Shown: positions 9,030 through 19,600 of the stretch, piece by piece
Layout of the letters: each line of letters begins with the position of its first letter
How positions within the stretch are numbered: the stretch's first letter is position 1
Source of the DNA: Pseudomonas marvdashtae
GTDB taxonomy: Bacteria; Pseudomonadota; Gammaproteobacteria; Pseudomonadales; Pseudomonadaceae
Direction of reading: 5' to 3'
Length of the DNA stretch: 64,000 bases
Assembly: GCF_014268655.2 (NCBI RefSeq)
Contig: NZ_JABWQX020000001.1
Span: 2,200,001 to 2,264,000, forward strand
Translations under genes and position numbers: made by a program
Notes under the pieces: generated by a model
The model's database searches: none
Seen by the model: the letters and a program-made list of their open reading frames with translations, nothing else
What the model was told of the DNA's origin: nothing

Positions 9030-12000
9030 TCAGATGACGCCCTCTTCAACGGTGGCCGAGTTGGGCTGGCGCTCAAGGATCTGCGCCACCTCCGTCAAGG
9101 TGGCGGCGCCGAACAACTGGCCCATGGGCAGTTCAACGCCCAGGCGGGTACGCAGCATTTCGAGAAAACGCGTGGCCAGGAGGCTGTCGCCACCGAGTCG
9201 GAAAAAGTTGTCGTGGCGCGACACGCTCGGCACGTTGAGCAATTGCTGCCAGAGTTCGGCGATCACCTGTTCGTCCGGGCGCAGCGGTTGCTCGTCGACC
9301 ACCGGGCGCGTTTGGGCGGCGTCGGCCAGGGAGGCCAGCAGCGCCCGGCGGTCGACCTTGCCGTTGTTGCTCAGAGGCAAGCGTTCCAGCACCAGGATCT
9401 GCTCCGGGCGCATGTACCCCGGCAGGCATTGCTCCAAGTGTCGCGCCAAGGCCTGCGCGTCGGTGCTGGCGGTGACGGCGGCCATCAGCCGGTTATCCGC
9501 GACCAGTGCCACCGCTGTGCTTACGCAGGGGTGGCGGGCGAGGGCGGCTTCGATTTCGCCCAGCTCGATGCGATGGCCGCCAATCTTCACCTGGCTGTCA
9601 GCGCGGCCGAGAAACTCCAACAAGCCGTCGGGGTGGTAGCGACCCAGGTCGCCGGTGCGGTACCAGCCATCGACGAAGCGCTCGGCGTTCAACTGTGGCG
9701 CGTGACGATAGCCGCGGGCGACGCCGGCCCCACCAATCCACAGCTCTCCGGTGACCCAATCCGGACAGTCGCGGCCCAGGGCATCGACCACCCGGTAGGC
9801 CTGGTTCGCCAGCGGCACGCCGTAGGGGATCGAGCGCCAACCCGGCAAGGGTTGTTGCACTTGGAAATGGTTCGACCAGATCGCCGCTTCGGTGGCGCCG
9901 CCCAGGGCGATAAAGCGGCAGCCGGGGGCCTGTTGCCGCAGGCGTTGCGGCAGGTCGAGGCCAATCCAGTCACCCGACAGCAGCGCCACTTTCAGGCCCA
10001 GTGGCTGGTGGTCGTGGGCGTTGGCTTCGAGCAGCATGTCGAGCAGGGCCGGCACGCTGTTCCACAGGGTCACGCCATGCCGTTGCAACGCCTTGAGCCA
10101 GGCCCGCGCATCGCGGCGCTGATCCTCTTCGATCAACACCAGCGCACCGCCCACCGACAGCAGGCCGAACAAGTCGTATACCGAAAGATCGAAGTCCAGC
10201 GCTGACAGCGCCAGTGTGCGGTCGCTGGCCTCGATGCCATGGCAGCGGTTGATCTCGGCCACGGTGTTCATTGCCGCGCGGTGGGTGATCTCCACGCCCT
10301 TGGGCTGGCCAGTGGAACCGGAGGTGTAGATCACGTAGGCCAGTTCTGCGGCCGGGACGGCGAGCGGCGCCGACAGCGGCTCAGCTTCCAGCGCGTGAAG
10401 CGGATCGAGGTGTTTGACGCTCGACAGCTGCGGGTCGTGCCCGGCAAGCATCAGGCTCACGCCGGCCTGTTGCAGGATGCGTTGGCGGCGCTGCAACGGT
10501 TGGTCGACACCCACCGGCAGGTACGCGGCACCCGCGGCCAGAATGCCCAGCACGCTGGCGATCTGTTGGGGGCCCTTGGCCAGGGACACGGCCACCAAGT
10601 CGCCCGGCACCACGCCTGCGTCCACCAGGCTGCGCGCAATGCGCAGCGCCCGGTCGGCGAGTTCGCCATAGCTCAGCGTGCCGTGCTCGCCCCACAACAG
10701 CGCCGGGCGTTGTGGCGCTTGGCGTGCCTGTTCGAAGAAGCCCTCATGCAAGGTCGGATCACCCGGCACGCTCGGGCCTGGGGCATTGAGCTGGGCGCGC
10801 AACTGCGCCTGGGATTGGGGCAGCAGGTCGGGCGGTGGGTTGTCCCAGGTGTACTCGGCCAGCCAGTTCAAGCTGTACAAATAGGCGTCGAACATCGCTT
10901 CGACAAGACCTTCGGGAAACAGGCCGACCACGTAGTCCCAGTTCAAGGCTATACCGCCGTTGGCTTCGACCACCTGATGGTCGAGCCAGACCTGTGGCGT
11001 TTGGGTCAGGCCGAAGACTTGCCGGGCAAACGGCCCGTCCTCCGGCGCGGCGGTGCCGTTCGGTACCCCGAGGGCGCTGGTGAACACCACGGGCATGCTC
11101 ACCTGCTGCTCGCCATTGCCCCGAGCCAATTGCCGCAGCAGGCTGACCGAGCCGAGGCAACGGTGTTCCAGCGCCTCGCCCAGGGTTCGCTGGGTACGCC
11201 GGGCGCGGTCGACCCAGCGCTCGCCAGGCACCGGTACATAGCCCAACAGCGTCAGGGAGGTGAAGTCGCCCATGACCTCATCGATCTGGCGATGCAGCGC
11301 ACGACGATCGAACAGTGTGAGGTTGAGGCTGAGGTCGGGGCGGGCACTCCAGCGGCCGAGGGTTTCGGCAAACGCGCAGAGCAGTACCGCCGACGCGGTG
11401 AGGCCGTGTTGTTGGGCCTTGGCCAGGATCGACCCCCAGGCTTGAGCGTCGATTTGCCCTTGCAGGCGCTCGAAGCGCGGTTGACCCAGACTGGCGGGGG
11501 TCACCGCCAGCGGCAGTTGCGGATGGGGTGGCAACTCGGGCAGGCGCTCCTGCCAGAAGTGTTGCGCGGCTTGCAGTTCGGCCGCGTCCACCGCGGATTG
11601 CAGTTGATAATCGCGAAACGACAGTTCCAGTGGCTGCAGCGTCAATCCGGGCTCCCGGTACAGGGCATCCAATTCTGCGTAGAAGCGCAGGATGCTCAGG
11701 GCATCGAGGATCAGGTTATCCAGGCTGATGGCCAACCGGGTGTGCCGACCATGAGTCACTGCCTGCACATCGAACAGCGGCCATTGGCCCGGATCGAACA
11801 CGCGATGGGCACAGTGTTCGCGCAAGTCGTCGAGGCTGGCGTAACCCTGGCCGATCTTGAATGAGGGCAGCTGTTGCACGGGCAGGATGCGGGCCTGGCC
11901 GCATTGATCGAACACGGCGCGGAGCATTTCGTGGCGCTCGATCAAGCGCTCCAGCGCGTTCTGCAGGCGCGGCAGGTCGAGATCCTCGACGTCGTATTCG

Positions 12001-15000
12001 CGATAGAAGTGGCAGCTCACGCCGCCCAGTGCCAGGCTCGGATCGCGGCCCAGCCAATAGGCTTGCTGGACCTCGGTCATGGGGAAAGGCGCGTGGCGTT
12101 GCGGCAGGTCGGGCACAATCGTGCGCTGCGCTTGAGCCTGGGTCTTTCGATGCAAATCGGCACAAAAGTGTGCGAGCACCGGTTTGACAAACACCTGGGC
12201 GATGCGCGCGCCCCCCAGCCCCTGTTCGGTGAGCAGGCGCACCAGGCGGGTGGCGCTCAGGGAGTCACCGCCCAGGGCGAAAAAATTATCTTCACGGCAG
12301 ACTTCACCACAGCCCAGCAACTGCTGCCAGGCACGCGCCACCTGCGTTTCGATCGCGCCGCAGGGGGGCGACAGGTTGGCCGGTACGCGGGTGTTGTTCT
12401 CGGCCAGCCAGGCGCTCAACGCTTGACGATCCACCTTGCCGTTGCCGGTCAAGGGCAACTGCGCGCAGCCCAGGATCGTGCCGGGAATCATGTAGCCCGG
12501 AAGGCGCTCGGCGAGATGCCGGGAGAGGCCCGGCGGGTCAAACCGGGTGGGCGCTTCGGGGCCGTCCGTCAGACGCACCACCGCCGCCAGTTGCTGGCCG
12601 GCCAGCAGCGCCATCGCCTGCTCGATGCCGGGCCAGGCGAGCAGGGCGATTTCGACTTCCCCGGCTTCGATGCGGTAGCCGTGCAGCTTGAGTTGGAAAT
12701 CGCTGCGCCCGAGGAATTCGACGTTGCCGTCGGGGTGATAGCGCGCATTGTCGCCGGTGCGGTACCAGCGCAGGCCTTGATAGTCGACAAAGCGTTCAGC
12801 AGTGCGCACCCGGTCGCCGCGATAACCCTCGGCCACACCGGCGCCGCCGATCCACAATTCACCGGCGACCCAGTCCGGGCAGTCGTGGCCGTGCGGGTCG
12901 ACGATGCGCAGGCGGACGTTATCCAATGGCGTGCCATAGGGCAGGCAGTGCCAGGGCAGCGGCTGGCCGGGCAGCACTTCGAACAGGGTCGAGTGAATGG
13001 CGGTTTCGGTGGCGCCGCCCAAGGCCATGAAGCGGCAGCCGGGGGCTTGGGCCCACAGCCGTGGCGCCAGGTCCGGAGCGACTTTGTCGCCGCCCAGCAA
13101 CACCGCGCGCAGGGGCAGGCTGGCGCCGGCGGGGGCGCAACCGAGCAGCATGTCGAGCAACGCCGGCACGCAGTTGAGCACGCTGGCGCGATGCTGCAGG
13201 GCCAGTTCACGCCAGCGTCCGGCATCACGTTGCGCCTCGGGCTCGATACCGATCACCGCCGCCCCCGTCGACAGCGCGGCAAACAGGTCGAACACTGACA
13301 GGTCGAACTCCAGCGCCGACAGCGCGAGGATTCGGTCGTCGCTGTTCAGGTGCAAGCGCCGTTGCAGGTCTTGCAGGGTATTGGCGGCGGCCTGATGGCT
13401 GATTTCCACGCCCTTGGGCTCACCTGTGGAGCCGGAGGTATAGAGGATATACGCCAGGTCGCTGATCGCGCCGGGCCGCGGAGCGTCCAGCGTTGTGCGG
13501 GTGGCGGGCAGTTCGGTGAGCAATAAGCGAGCACCCGACGACTCACGGATTTTCTGGCAACGCGCCGTGGGCTGATCGACGTTGATGGGCAGGTACGTGG
13601 CGCTGGACGCCAGGATGCCCAGCACCGCGATCACCTGCTCGGGCCCCTTGGGCAGTTGCAAGGCCACCACATCGCCGCGCCGGACGCCTTGGCCTTCCAG
13701 GTAGGCCGCCACCCGCAGGGCGCGCTCGGCCAGCTCGCCGTAGTGGATGACGAGGTGATTGCCATGCAACAACGCGGGCAGTTCGGGCGTCAGGCGCGCC
13801 TGGGCAAAAAACGCTTCGTGCAGGCGCTGTACCGGCAGGGGCGTGGCCTGGCCTTGAACGCGGTTGCGGACCTCAATTTGGCTGGCGGGGATCAGCGCTG
13901 GCGGCGGCAGGTCCCAAGCCGGAGATTCAAAGCACAGGCGCTGCAACAGGCCGGTATAGGCTTCGAACAAACCGTCCAGCACCCCTTCGGCGAACAGCCC
14001 TTCACGGGCGTCGAGATTGACCAGGATGCCGCCATCCAGCTCGGTGACCTGGGCGTCGAGCCACACCTGCGGGCCCTGGGAAATGATCCAGGCCGGTTCG
14101 CCGAAACACGCCTGCACGCCTTCGGCGAACAATTCCCCCAGCCCCAGGGCGCTGGTGTACACCACCGGCGCCAGCACTTGCTCACCCCGTTGCCGGGACA
14201 GCTCGCGCAGCACCTCCAGGCCGGAAAACGCGCTGTGCGCCGCATCGCCGTGGAAGCGTCGTTGCAGGGCCGTGGCGCGAGCGGCAAAAGTGCCAGCGAC
14301 GTGACCGTCCCAAGCCAGCAGGATCGATGAGGTGAAATCGCCGACCAGGCGGTCGACATCGGCATGCAGTGGCGTGCGGTTGAACAGCGGCAAATTGATC
14401 AGCAGTTCGGGCGTCTCGCACCAGGCACCGAGGGTTTCGCAGAACACCGCCGCCAGGGCCATCGCCGGCGTGAGCCCATGTTCCCGGGCGTGGCGCTCGA
14501 AGGCCTGGCGCTGGGATGGCGGCAGCCAATGGTGACGGCGCCGCACCTGGCGATCGTCGCCCTGGGTCTTGACGGGCAGGCGCGGGGCACCGGGCAACCG
14601 GTCCAGACGCTGCAACCAGTAGTCGCGGGCCTGTTGATGAAGGGTACGTTGCTCGAGGCTGGCCTGTTCACGGCGCAGGTCAGCCAGGTAACGGGCGAAG
14701 CTGTAGTGCAGCGCGGCCAGGGGCTGTTGGTGATACAGCTGCACCAGGTCGCCGAGCAGGATGCGCAGGCTCAAGGCATCGGCGGCGAGCATGTCCAGAT
14801 TTAAGTGCAGGCGCGTCCCGTCGGGCAGCAGCGACAACTGGATATCCAGTACCTGACCGTGTTCAACGGCCAATTGGCGGTGGGATAGCTCCGCGCGCAA
14901 CGCCTCCAGTTGTTGTTGCTGTTGATCGACGCTGGCCTGGCGCAAGTCATGCACTTTCAATCCTGGCCAAGGGCTCTGCGCGAGAACCCGCTGGCGGCCG

Positions 15001-15467
15001 TCGTCGAGAAACTGCGCGCGCAACATCGGGTGCCGCACCAGCAGCGCCCGAACGGCGGCTTCCAAGCGGACCGGGTCAACGTCGCGGCCATCGAATTCGT
15101 TATAGAAGTGCGCGGCCACACCGCCCAACTGCTGGCCGGGGGCGCGCCCGATCCAATAAGCGTGTTGCATCGGCGCCAGTTCGAAAGGCTGCCCTTCGTC
15201 CATCTGCACAGTGGGCGCGGCGGGGGCGGTGGTCGCCACATCGAGCAGTGCCAGCCAGGCTGACAGGCGCGGGTCGGCGATCAGCTCGGCGAAGCGCGCG
15301 GCCAGGCCTTGGCGGCGCCATTGGCCGGCGAGGCGAATCAGAGTGACGGAGTCCAGCCCCCATTCGATCAGGTTCGCCTCCAGGGGAATCTGCTCGGCGG
15401 GCAGCTCGAGGGCTTGGGAAAGGGACTGGCGCAGCAGTGTTGCGGTTGAGGTGCTGGGAGTGGCCAT
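9030..15467 (-). CDS. Siderophore NRPS with two cyclization modules: ArCP-Cy-A-PCP-Cy-A-PCP
   Basis: This is a 2145-residue synthetase. It begins with an aryl-carrier-like domain (phosphopantetheine serine near residue 40 in GLDS). Then come Cy1 (about 95-520, DMLAAD), A1 (about 540-1010), PCP1 (GGDS), Cy2 (about 1125-1545, DNLILD), A2 (about 1565-2035) and PCP2 (GGDS). Both Cy domains keep DxxxxD. A2 reads as a cysteine pocket (D-L-Y-N-L-S-L-I-W). A1 reads D-L-F-N-L-G-L-I-H and may differ in substrate. No epimerase-like insert is present in either A domain, as in enantio-pyochelin PchE. The starter is probably salicylate or a related aryl acid; its synthesis and activation genes are not in the window. 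The stop shares a base with an in-frame ATG of the next gene. Confidence 0.92.
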   Translation of the reverse strand: MATPSTSTATLLRQSLSQALELPAEQIPLEANLIEWGLDSVTLIRLAGQWRRQGLAARFAELIADPRLSAWLALLDVATTAPAAPTVQMDEGQPFELAPMQHAYWIGRAPGQQLGGVAAHFYNEFDGRDVDPVRLEAAVRALLVRHPMLRAQFLDDGRQRVLAQSPWPGLKVHDLRQASVDQQQQQLEALRAELSHRQLAVEHGQVLDIQLSLLPDGTRLHLNLDMLAADALSLRILLGDLVQLYHQQPLAALHYSFARYLADLRREQASLEQRTLHQQARDYWLQRLDRLPGAPRLPVKTQGDDRQVRRRHHWLPPSQRQAFERHAREHGLTPAMALAAVFCETLGAWCETPELLINLPLFNRTPLHADVDRLVGDFTSSILLAWDGHVAGTFAARATALQRRFHGDAAHSAFSGLEVLRELSRQRGEQVLAPVVYTSALGLGELFAEGVQACFGEPAWIISQGPQVWLDAQVTELDGGILVNLDAREGLFAEGVLDGLFEAYTGLLQRLCFESPAWDLPPPALIPASQIEVRNRVQGQATPLPVQRLHEAFFAQARLTPELPALLHGNHLVIHYGELAERALRVAAYLEGQGVRRGDVVALQLPKGPEQVIAVLGILASSATYLPINVDQPTARCQKIRESSGARLLLTELPATRTTLDAPRPGAISDLAYILYTSGSTGEPKGVEISHQAAANTLQDLQRRLHLNSDDRILALSALEFDLSVFDLFAALSTGAAVIGIEPEAQRDAGRWRELALQHRASVLNCVPALLDMLLGCAPAGASLPLRAVLLGGDKVAPDLAPRLWAQAPGCRFMALGGATETAIHSTLFEVLPGQPLPWHCLPYGTPLDNVRLRIVDPHGHDCPDWVAGELWIGGAGVAEGYRGDRVRTAERFVDYQGLRWYRTGDNARYHPDGNVEFLGRSDFQLKLHGYRIEAGEVEIALLAWPGIEQAMALLAGQQLAAVVRLTDGPEAPTRFDPPGLSRHLAERLPGYMIPGTILGCAQLPLTGNGKVDRQALSAWLAENNTRVPANLSPPCGAIETQVARAWQQLLGCGEVCREDNFFALGGDSLSATRLVRLLTEQGLGGARIAQVFVKPVLAHFCADLHRKTQAQAQRTIVPDLPQRHAPFPMTEVQQAYWLGRDPSLALGGVSCHFYREYDVEDLDLPRLQNALERLIERHEMLRAVFDQCGQARILPVQQLPSFKIGQGYASLDDLREHCAHRVFDPGQWPLFDVQAVTHGRHTRLAISLDNLILDALSILRFYAELDALYREPGLTLQPLELSFRDYQLQSAVDAAELQAAQHFWQERLPELPPHPQLPLAVTPASLGQPRFERLQGQIDAQAWGSILAKAQQHGLTASAVLLCAFAETLGRWSARPDLSLNLTLFDRRALHRQIDEVMGDFTSLTLLGYVPVPGERWVDRARRTQRTLGEALEHRCLGSVSLLRQLARGNGEQQVSMPVVFTSALGVPNGTAAPEDGPFARQVFGLTQTPQVWLDHQVVEANGGIALNWDYVVGLFPEGLVEAMFDAYLYSLNWLAEYTWDNPPPDLLPQSQAQLRAQLNAPGPSVPGDPTLHEGFFEQARQAPQRPALLWGEHGTLSYGELADRALRIARSLVDAGVVPGDLVAVSLAKGPQQIASVLGILAAGAAYLPVGVDQPLQRRQRILQQAGVSLMLAGHDPQLSSVKHLDPLHALEAEPLSAPLAVPAAELAYVIYTSGSTGQPKGVEITHRAAMNTVAEINRCHGIEASDRTLALSALDFDLSVYDLFGLLSVGGALVLIEEDQRRDARAWLKALQRHGVTLWNSVPALLDMLLEANAHDHQPLGLKVALLSGDWIGLDLPQRLRQQAPGCRFIALGGATEAAIWSNHFQVQQPLPGWRSIPYGVPLANQAYRVVDALGRDCPDWVTGELWIGGAGVARGYRHAPQLNAERFVDGWYRTGDLGRYHPDGLLEFLGRADSQVKIGGHRIELGEIEAALARHPCVSTAVALVADNRLMAAVTASTDAQALARHLEQCLPGYMRPEQILVLERLPLSNNGKVDRRALLASLADAAQTRPVVDEQPLRPDEQVIAELWQQLLNVPSVSRHDNFFRLGGDSLLATRFLEMLRTRLGVELPMGQLFGAATLTEVAQILERQPNSATVEEGVI

Positions 15468-15537
15468 GGCTCAACGTCTTCTCATTACTAGGGCCCGGAC
15501 CGGGGTTGGCCCAGGCGCTGGGTTGCTTGGGGGAAGA

Positions 15538-15552
15538 TGCTAGTCATTCTCA
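15538..15552. promoter_or_regulatory. Fur box in the NRPS / ABC divergent promoter
   Basis: TGCTAGTCATTCTCA matches the 7-1-7 Fur palindrome TGATAATNATTATCA at 11 of 14 defined positions. It lies 71 bases before the NRPS start and about 210 bases before the divergent ABC ATPase gene, so iron repression of the biosynthetic operon is likely. The rest of the 295-base gap shows no other clear site. Confidence 0.75.
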
Positions 15553-15762
15553 TTTTGGCAACTACCCGGATCGAATCGTTTTTGCCCCGCATCCGCGTCT
15601 CGCTCACCGGTTGCAGTGGCGTGGCGGCTGCGCGCAATGCGGGTCGGTCGCAGGATGCGGTTGGAAAATGACTTGAATCGGGTAGAGCCCGGCCCATGGC
15701 CTTGATTACCGTCGCTCGCCGCCCTCATGCAGGGCCTGTGTCCCTCTGATCTGGAGTTGTAG

Positions 15763-16647
15763 ATGTCTGTCGATTCGGGTTTACAAGTGCGCGGCCTGCG
15801 CAAGCGCTACAGCAACGGCGTCGAAGCGCTGCGCGGCGTGGACCTGAGCGTCGGGCCCGGCATGTATGGTTTGCTGGGACCGAACGGCGCGGGCAAAAGC
15901 AGCCTGATGCGGACCCTGGCGACCCTGCAGCAGCCAGACGCCGGCAGCATTCACCTGGACGGGGTGGATGTGCTGGTCGATGCCGATCATTTGCGCCGTC
16001 GCTTGGGCTATCTGCCGCAACAACTCGGCGCGTATCCAGGCGTGAGCGCACGGGACTTGCTCGATCGTTTTGCCTGGCTCAAGGGGCGAACCGACAGTCG
16101 CCAGCGCCGCGAGGAAATCGAGGGCCTGCTGGACAAGGTCAACCTCCAGCAGGCTGCCCACCGGGCGCTCGCCACTTATTCGGGCGGCATGCTGCGCCGG
16201 TTCGGCATCGCCATGGCGCTGGTGGGCTCGCCACGCCTGTTGATCGTCGATGAACCCACGGCGGGCCTCGATCCGGCCGAGCGCAATCGTTTCCATCGGG
16301 TGCTCGCCGATGTCGCCGCCGAATCGATCGTGTTGCTTTCGACCCACATCGTCGAAGACGTCGAGAACCTTTGCAGCCGACTGGCGGTGCTGGCGGGTGG
16401 GCAGATTATTGTCGAAGGGAGTCCGGCACAGTTGTTGGGCGCCGAGCAGGGCCGATTGTGGGAAGCGTCCTTCGACCGTGGCGAGTCGCTGCCCGACGCC
16501 TTGCATGTGGCCGCCAGCCCGCAGGGCAGCCGTGTCATCGTCCATGGCGAGCGTCCTGCCGACCCACGCTTCGTGCCCCATGCGCCGCGCCTGGAAGACA
16601 TCTATTACCTGGCCCTGGCCCAGGCGGGTGAGGCGCTCGACGCATGA
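15763..16647 (+). CDS. ABC transporter ATP-binding protein
   Basis: This is a 294-residue ABC ATPase. Walker A GPNGAGKSS lies at 39-47, the Q-loop glutamine near 86, signature YSGGM at 139-143 and Walker B LLIVDEP near 159-165, followed by the H-loop STH. The start has GGAG six bases upstream. Its stop overlaps the start of the next gene (ATGA), a large ABC-2 type permease, so the two almost certainly form one transporter. The operon then continues into a TonB-dependent receptor, and a Fur box is upstream. The role is likely in siderophore export, processing or inner-membrane handling; the substrate cannot be read from sequence. Confidence 0.9.
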   Translation: MSVDSGLQVRGLRKRYSNGVEALRGVDLSVGPGMYGLLGPNGAGKSSLMRTLATLQQPDAGSIHLDGVDVLVDADHLRRRLGYLPQQLGAYPGVSARDLLDRFAWLKGRTDSRQRREEIEGLLDKVNLQQAAHRALATYSGGMLRRFGIAMALVGSPRLLIVDEPTAGLDPAERNRFHRVLADVAAESIVLLSTHIVEDVENLCSRLAVLAGGQIIVEGSPAQLLGAEQGRLWEASFDRGESLPDALHVAASPQGSRVIVHGERPADPRFVPHAPRLEDIYYLALAQAGEALDA

Positions 16648-19600
16648 ATACTTTTGCTCTGCTGATGCGCGAGGCCTGGGTTGAAGTGCGCGCCGGGCTG
16701 CGCAGCGGCATTCCGTTGCTGGTGTTCCTCGGCCTGACCGGCTATCTGCTGATGGCCCTGGCCAACGCCGACTATGTGCAGAAAATGGGCGCCAGCGATA
16801 TCGCCCGCAATGCGCCGAGCCTGATTTACCTGATGTCGTGCGGCTGTATGTTCTTCCTGTTTTTTGCCTGGGCCTGGGTGTTTGCCCAACCGGCCCTGAG
16901 GGACCGCAAGGCGCAGTTGGAAGAAGTCCTGCTGGCCTTGCCGCTGTCGTTGCCGGCGTTGCTGTGGGGACGTTTTATCGGCGCGGCGTTGGTGGGTGGC
17001 TTGCTCGCCAGTTCATTGATCGTCGGCTTTCTGGTCAGCCCGGTGCTGGGCTGGCTCGACTGGGTGCCGGCAGCGAGCATCGGCGCGCCAAGCTGGTCGG
17101 CGCTGGGGTTTGCCTGGGTCGCCTTGCTGTTGCCGGTGAGCACCGGGATCGGTGCGTTGTATTACCTGCTGGCCTTGCGCAGCCGAGGCCTGGCCGCACC
17201 GTTTGGCTTGGCGACGGTGCTGATGCTGTTATGGATGTTCGCGGTGGTGGTGCTCAAGGGCGGGCACATCAATCCATTGCTGGCCGCCAGTCTTGATCCT
17301 TCGCTGTTTACGTTTGCCCAGGCCCAGGTGGAAACCTGGACCGCTGCGCAGAAATCCCAATCGCTACTGGCACTGACCCCAGGGTTCTGGCTGAACCGGG
17401 CGTTGTGGTGTGGGGTGCCCTTGTTGCTGTTGGCCGTGGTCCTGGCTCGAACCAGCCGCCAGGGCTTGATGGGCCGACGCGGTGGCGCCGTATTGGCGGA
17501 GCCGCCGATGCTGTTGACCCGCCATGTGCGCTTGCCCGGCCCGTTAGCCGCCAGCCGATGGTCGCGTGCCCTGTGGTGCGAGGCTCGCTGGCAGGTGCGG
17601 CAGTTGTTTGCCCGACGCGTTTGGTGGGTCGCCCTTGGGTTGCTGCTGGCCATGGGGATACTCAGTGGGTTCGTCCATATTGTCTGGCATGCGCGCGGGC
17701 CGATGGTGCCGCGACCGGATCTGATCTTGCCGTTGCTGTCGAGCTCGTCGTTCCTGGTGATCGCCTTTATTGTCGCGGCGCTGGTGGGGCTGGTATGTCG
17801 GCGCGATGACGTCGAAGGCCTCGGCGCGATGTTGCAAGCGACCCCGGCGCCGGCGTGGCTGCGTTTGTTGGGGCGGGTGGCCTGCGTGCTGGCGGCGACG
17901 CTGGCCTTGGCACTGGTGCCGGGCATTGCCAGCCTGGTGATCAGCGCGCTGGCCGTCCCGGATAACCTGGCGCCGGGCTTTGTGCTGATCTATCAGGCGC
18001 TGGTGTTCGCGCCGCCGCTGCTGGAACTGGCGATGCTGACGGTGCTGGTGCATGCCTTGATCCGTCGCTCCGGCCTGGCTTACGCGACATCCATGCTGCT
18101 GACGTTTTTCCTGGTGCTCAACCATGAGTTGGGGCTGGTCAGTTATCCCGCCTATGCCATGGCGATTCCGGCACACGTGGCGTTGTCGCAACTCACGGGC
18201 TGGAGGCCCTGGCTGCCTTATCTCGCCACGTTGACCAGCTGGAAACTGGCCGGCTGCCTGGTGATGGTCGCGGTGGCGGCGTTGGCCTTGCCCCGTGGTC
18301 CGGAGCGGCGCCGCCTGATCGATGTGCGCCACAGCCTGCGGGGCTTGCCCGTTGTGCTGCTGGTGTTGGGGGCCGTGGGTTTGCTCGGCAGCGGCGCGCT
18401 GTTGCATCGGCATCTGGTGGAGCAGGGCGAATACCGGTCGGTGGCCGAGGAACGGGCCGAGCGCGCCGAATGGGAACAGCGTTGGCTGGCCGGGGCGGGC
18501 GCCTGGCAGGTAGCGGACGGCCGCTTGCACTTGCGCGTCGACAGCGTTGCGCGACGTGTTGAAGGTGAGTGGACGCTGGGATCCGTGATCGCCGCCAATG
18601 GGCGCCTGGACGCAGGACTGCCGTCGGGTTTGCACGTCACGACGGTAAGCGTCATGGGCCGACCGGTCCTTTTTGAACAGGCCGCCGGCCATTTGCGCGT
18701 GCCTTTGGCGGAGTGCGCGGCGAGCGGCTGCAACGTGCAACTGAACTGGACGGTGGAGGCTGCCGGCTGGCCTTCCGAGGGTGACGCATTCTGGCTGGGG
18801 CCGGGAGGAGTGTGGCTGCAAGCGCGCCGCGTGATGCCACGTCTGGGCCTGGACAGCGAACGCTTGCTGCGTGCGCCGGTACAACGTGCCGAAGCCGGTC
18901 TGCCGCCTGAAGTGCCGAGTTTGCCGACAGGGTCCGCAGTCGCGGTAGACGCGGTGGCTCCGGCGGGGGCGTGGAAATGGCTGATCGAGGTGGATGGCCA
19001 GGCGATCAAGGGTCACAGCGCAGGGCCGCTGGACTTCGCCTATCACACGGGCGCTACGCAAGACCTCGACGGTGTGCAAGTGCTCGCCGATGCCGGCCGT
19101 CAGCAAACCGCCCGTGAAGTACATGAAGACCTGGAAGCCATGTCCGCTTGTGTAACTCGGCGCCTGGGCAGTCGCCCGCCCGTCGAGTCCTTGAGCCAGT
19201 GGCCGACCGGCATGGGTGCCAGCCAGTTGAGCCAGAACCATCTTTTGCTGAGCCAGACGCCGGATTGGGACGTAGCGCCGGCGGGCGTCGGACGCTGGAC
19301 GCGTCGCGCACATATCGCCGAACTGCTTGCGCGCCGAATGCTGATCGACGCCAGCGACCTGCGGCAAGCCCCGGGCTACCTCCTGCTGAGCCAGGGCGTG
19401 GCGGGCGCGATCGGGCTGCTGTGTGTCGGTGACGTCGACGGCGCTGACGCCCGCTCGGCGTTGGTGAAGTTGATGGGCGACGACTTGACCCGCGCCTTGG
19501 GCAATGACGGCGAGCCCATCGGCACCTTGGCCAATGCCCGCGAACAGAGCTGGGTCGCCACGTATGCGCCGCTGGCCAGCCTGGATTGGGTGGCCGTGCA

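Noticed and set aside
19100..19150. HEDLE in the permease C-terminal domain, considered as a HExxH zinc motif
   Set aside because: The second histidine is absent and its place does not fit the M1 layout.
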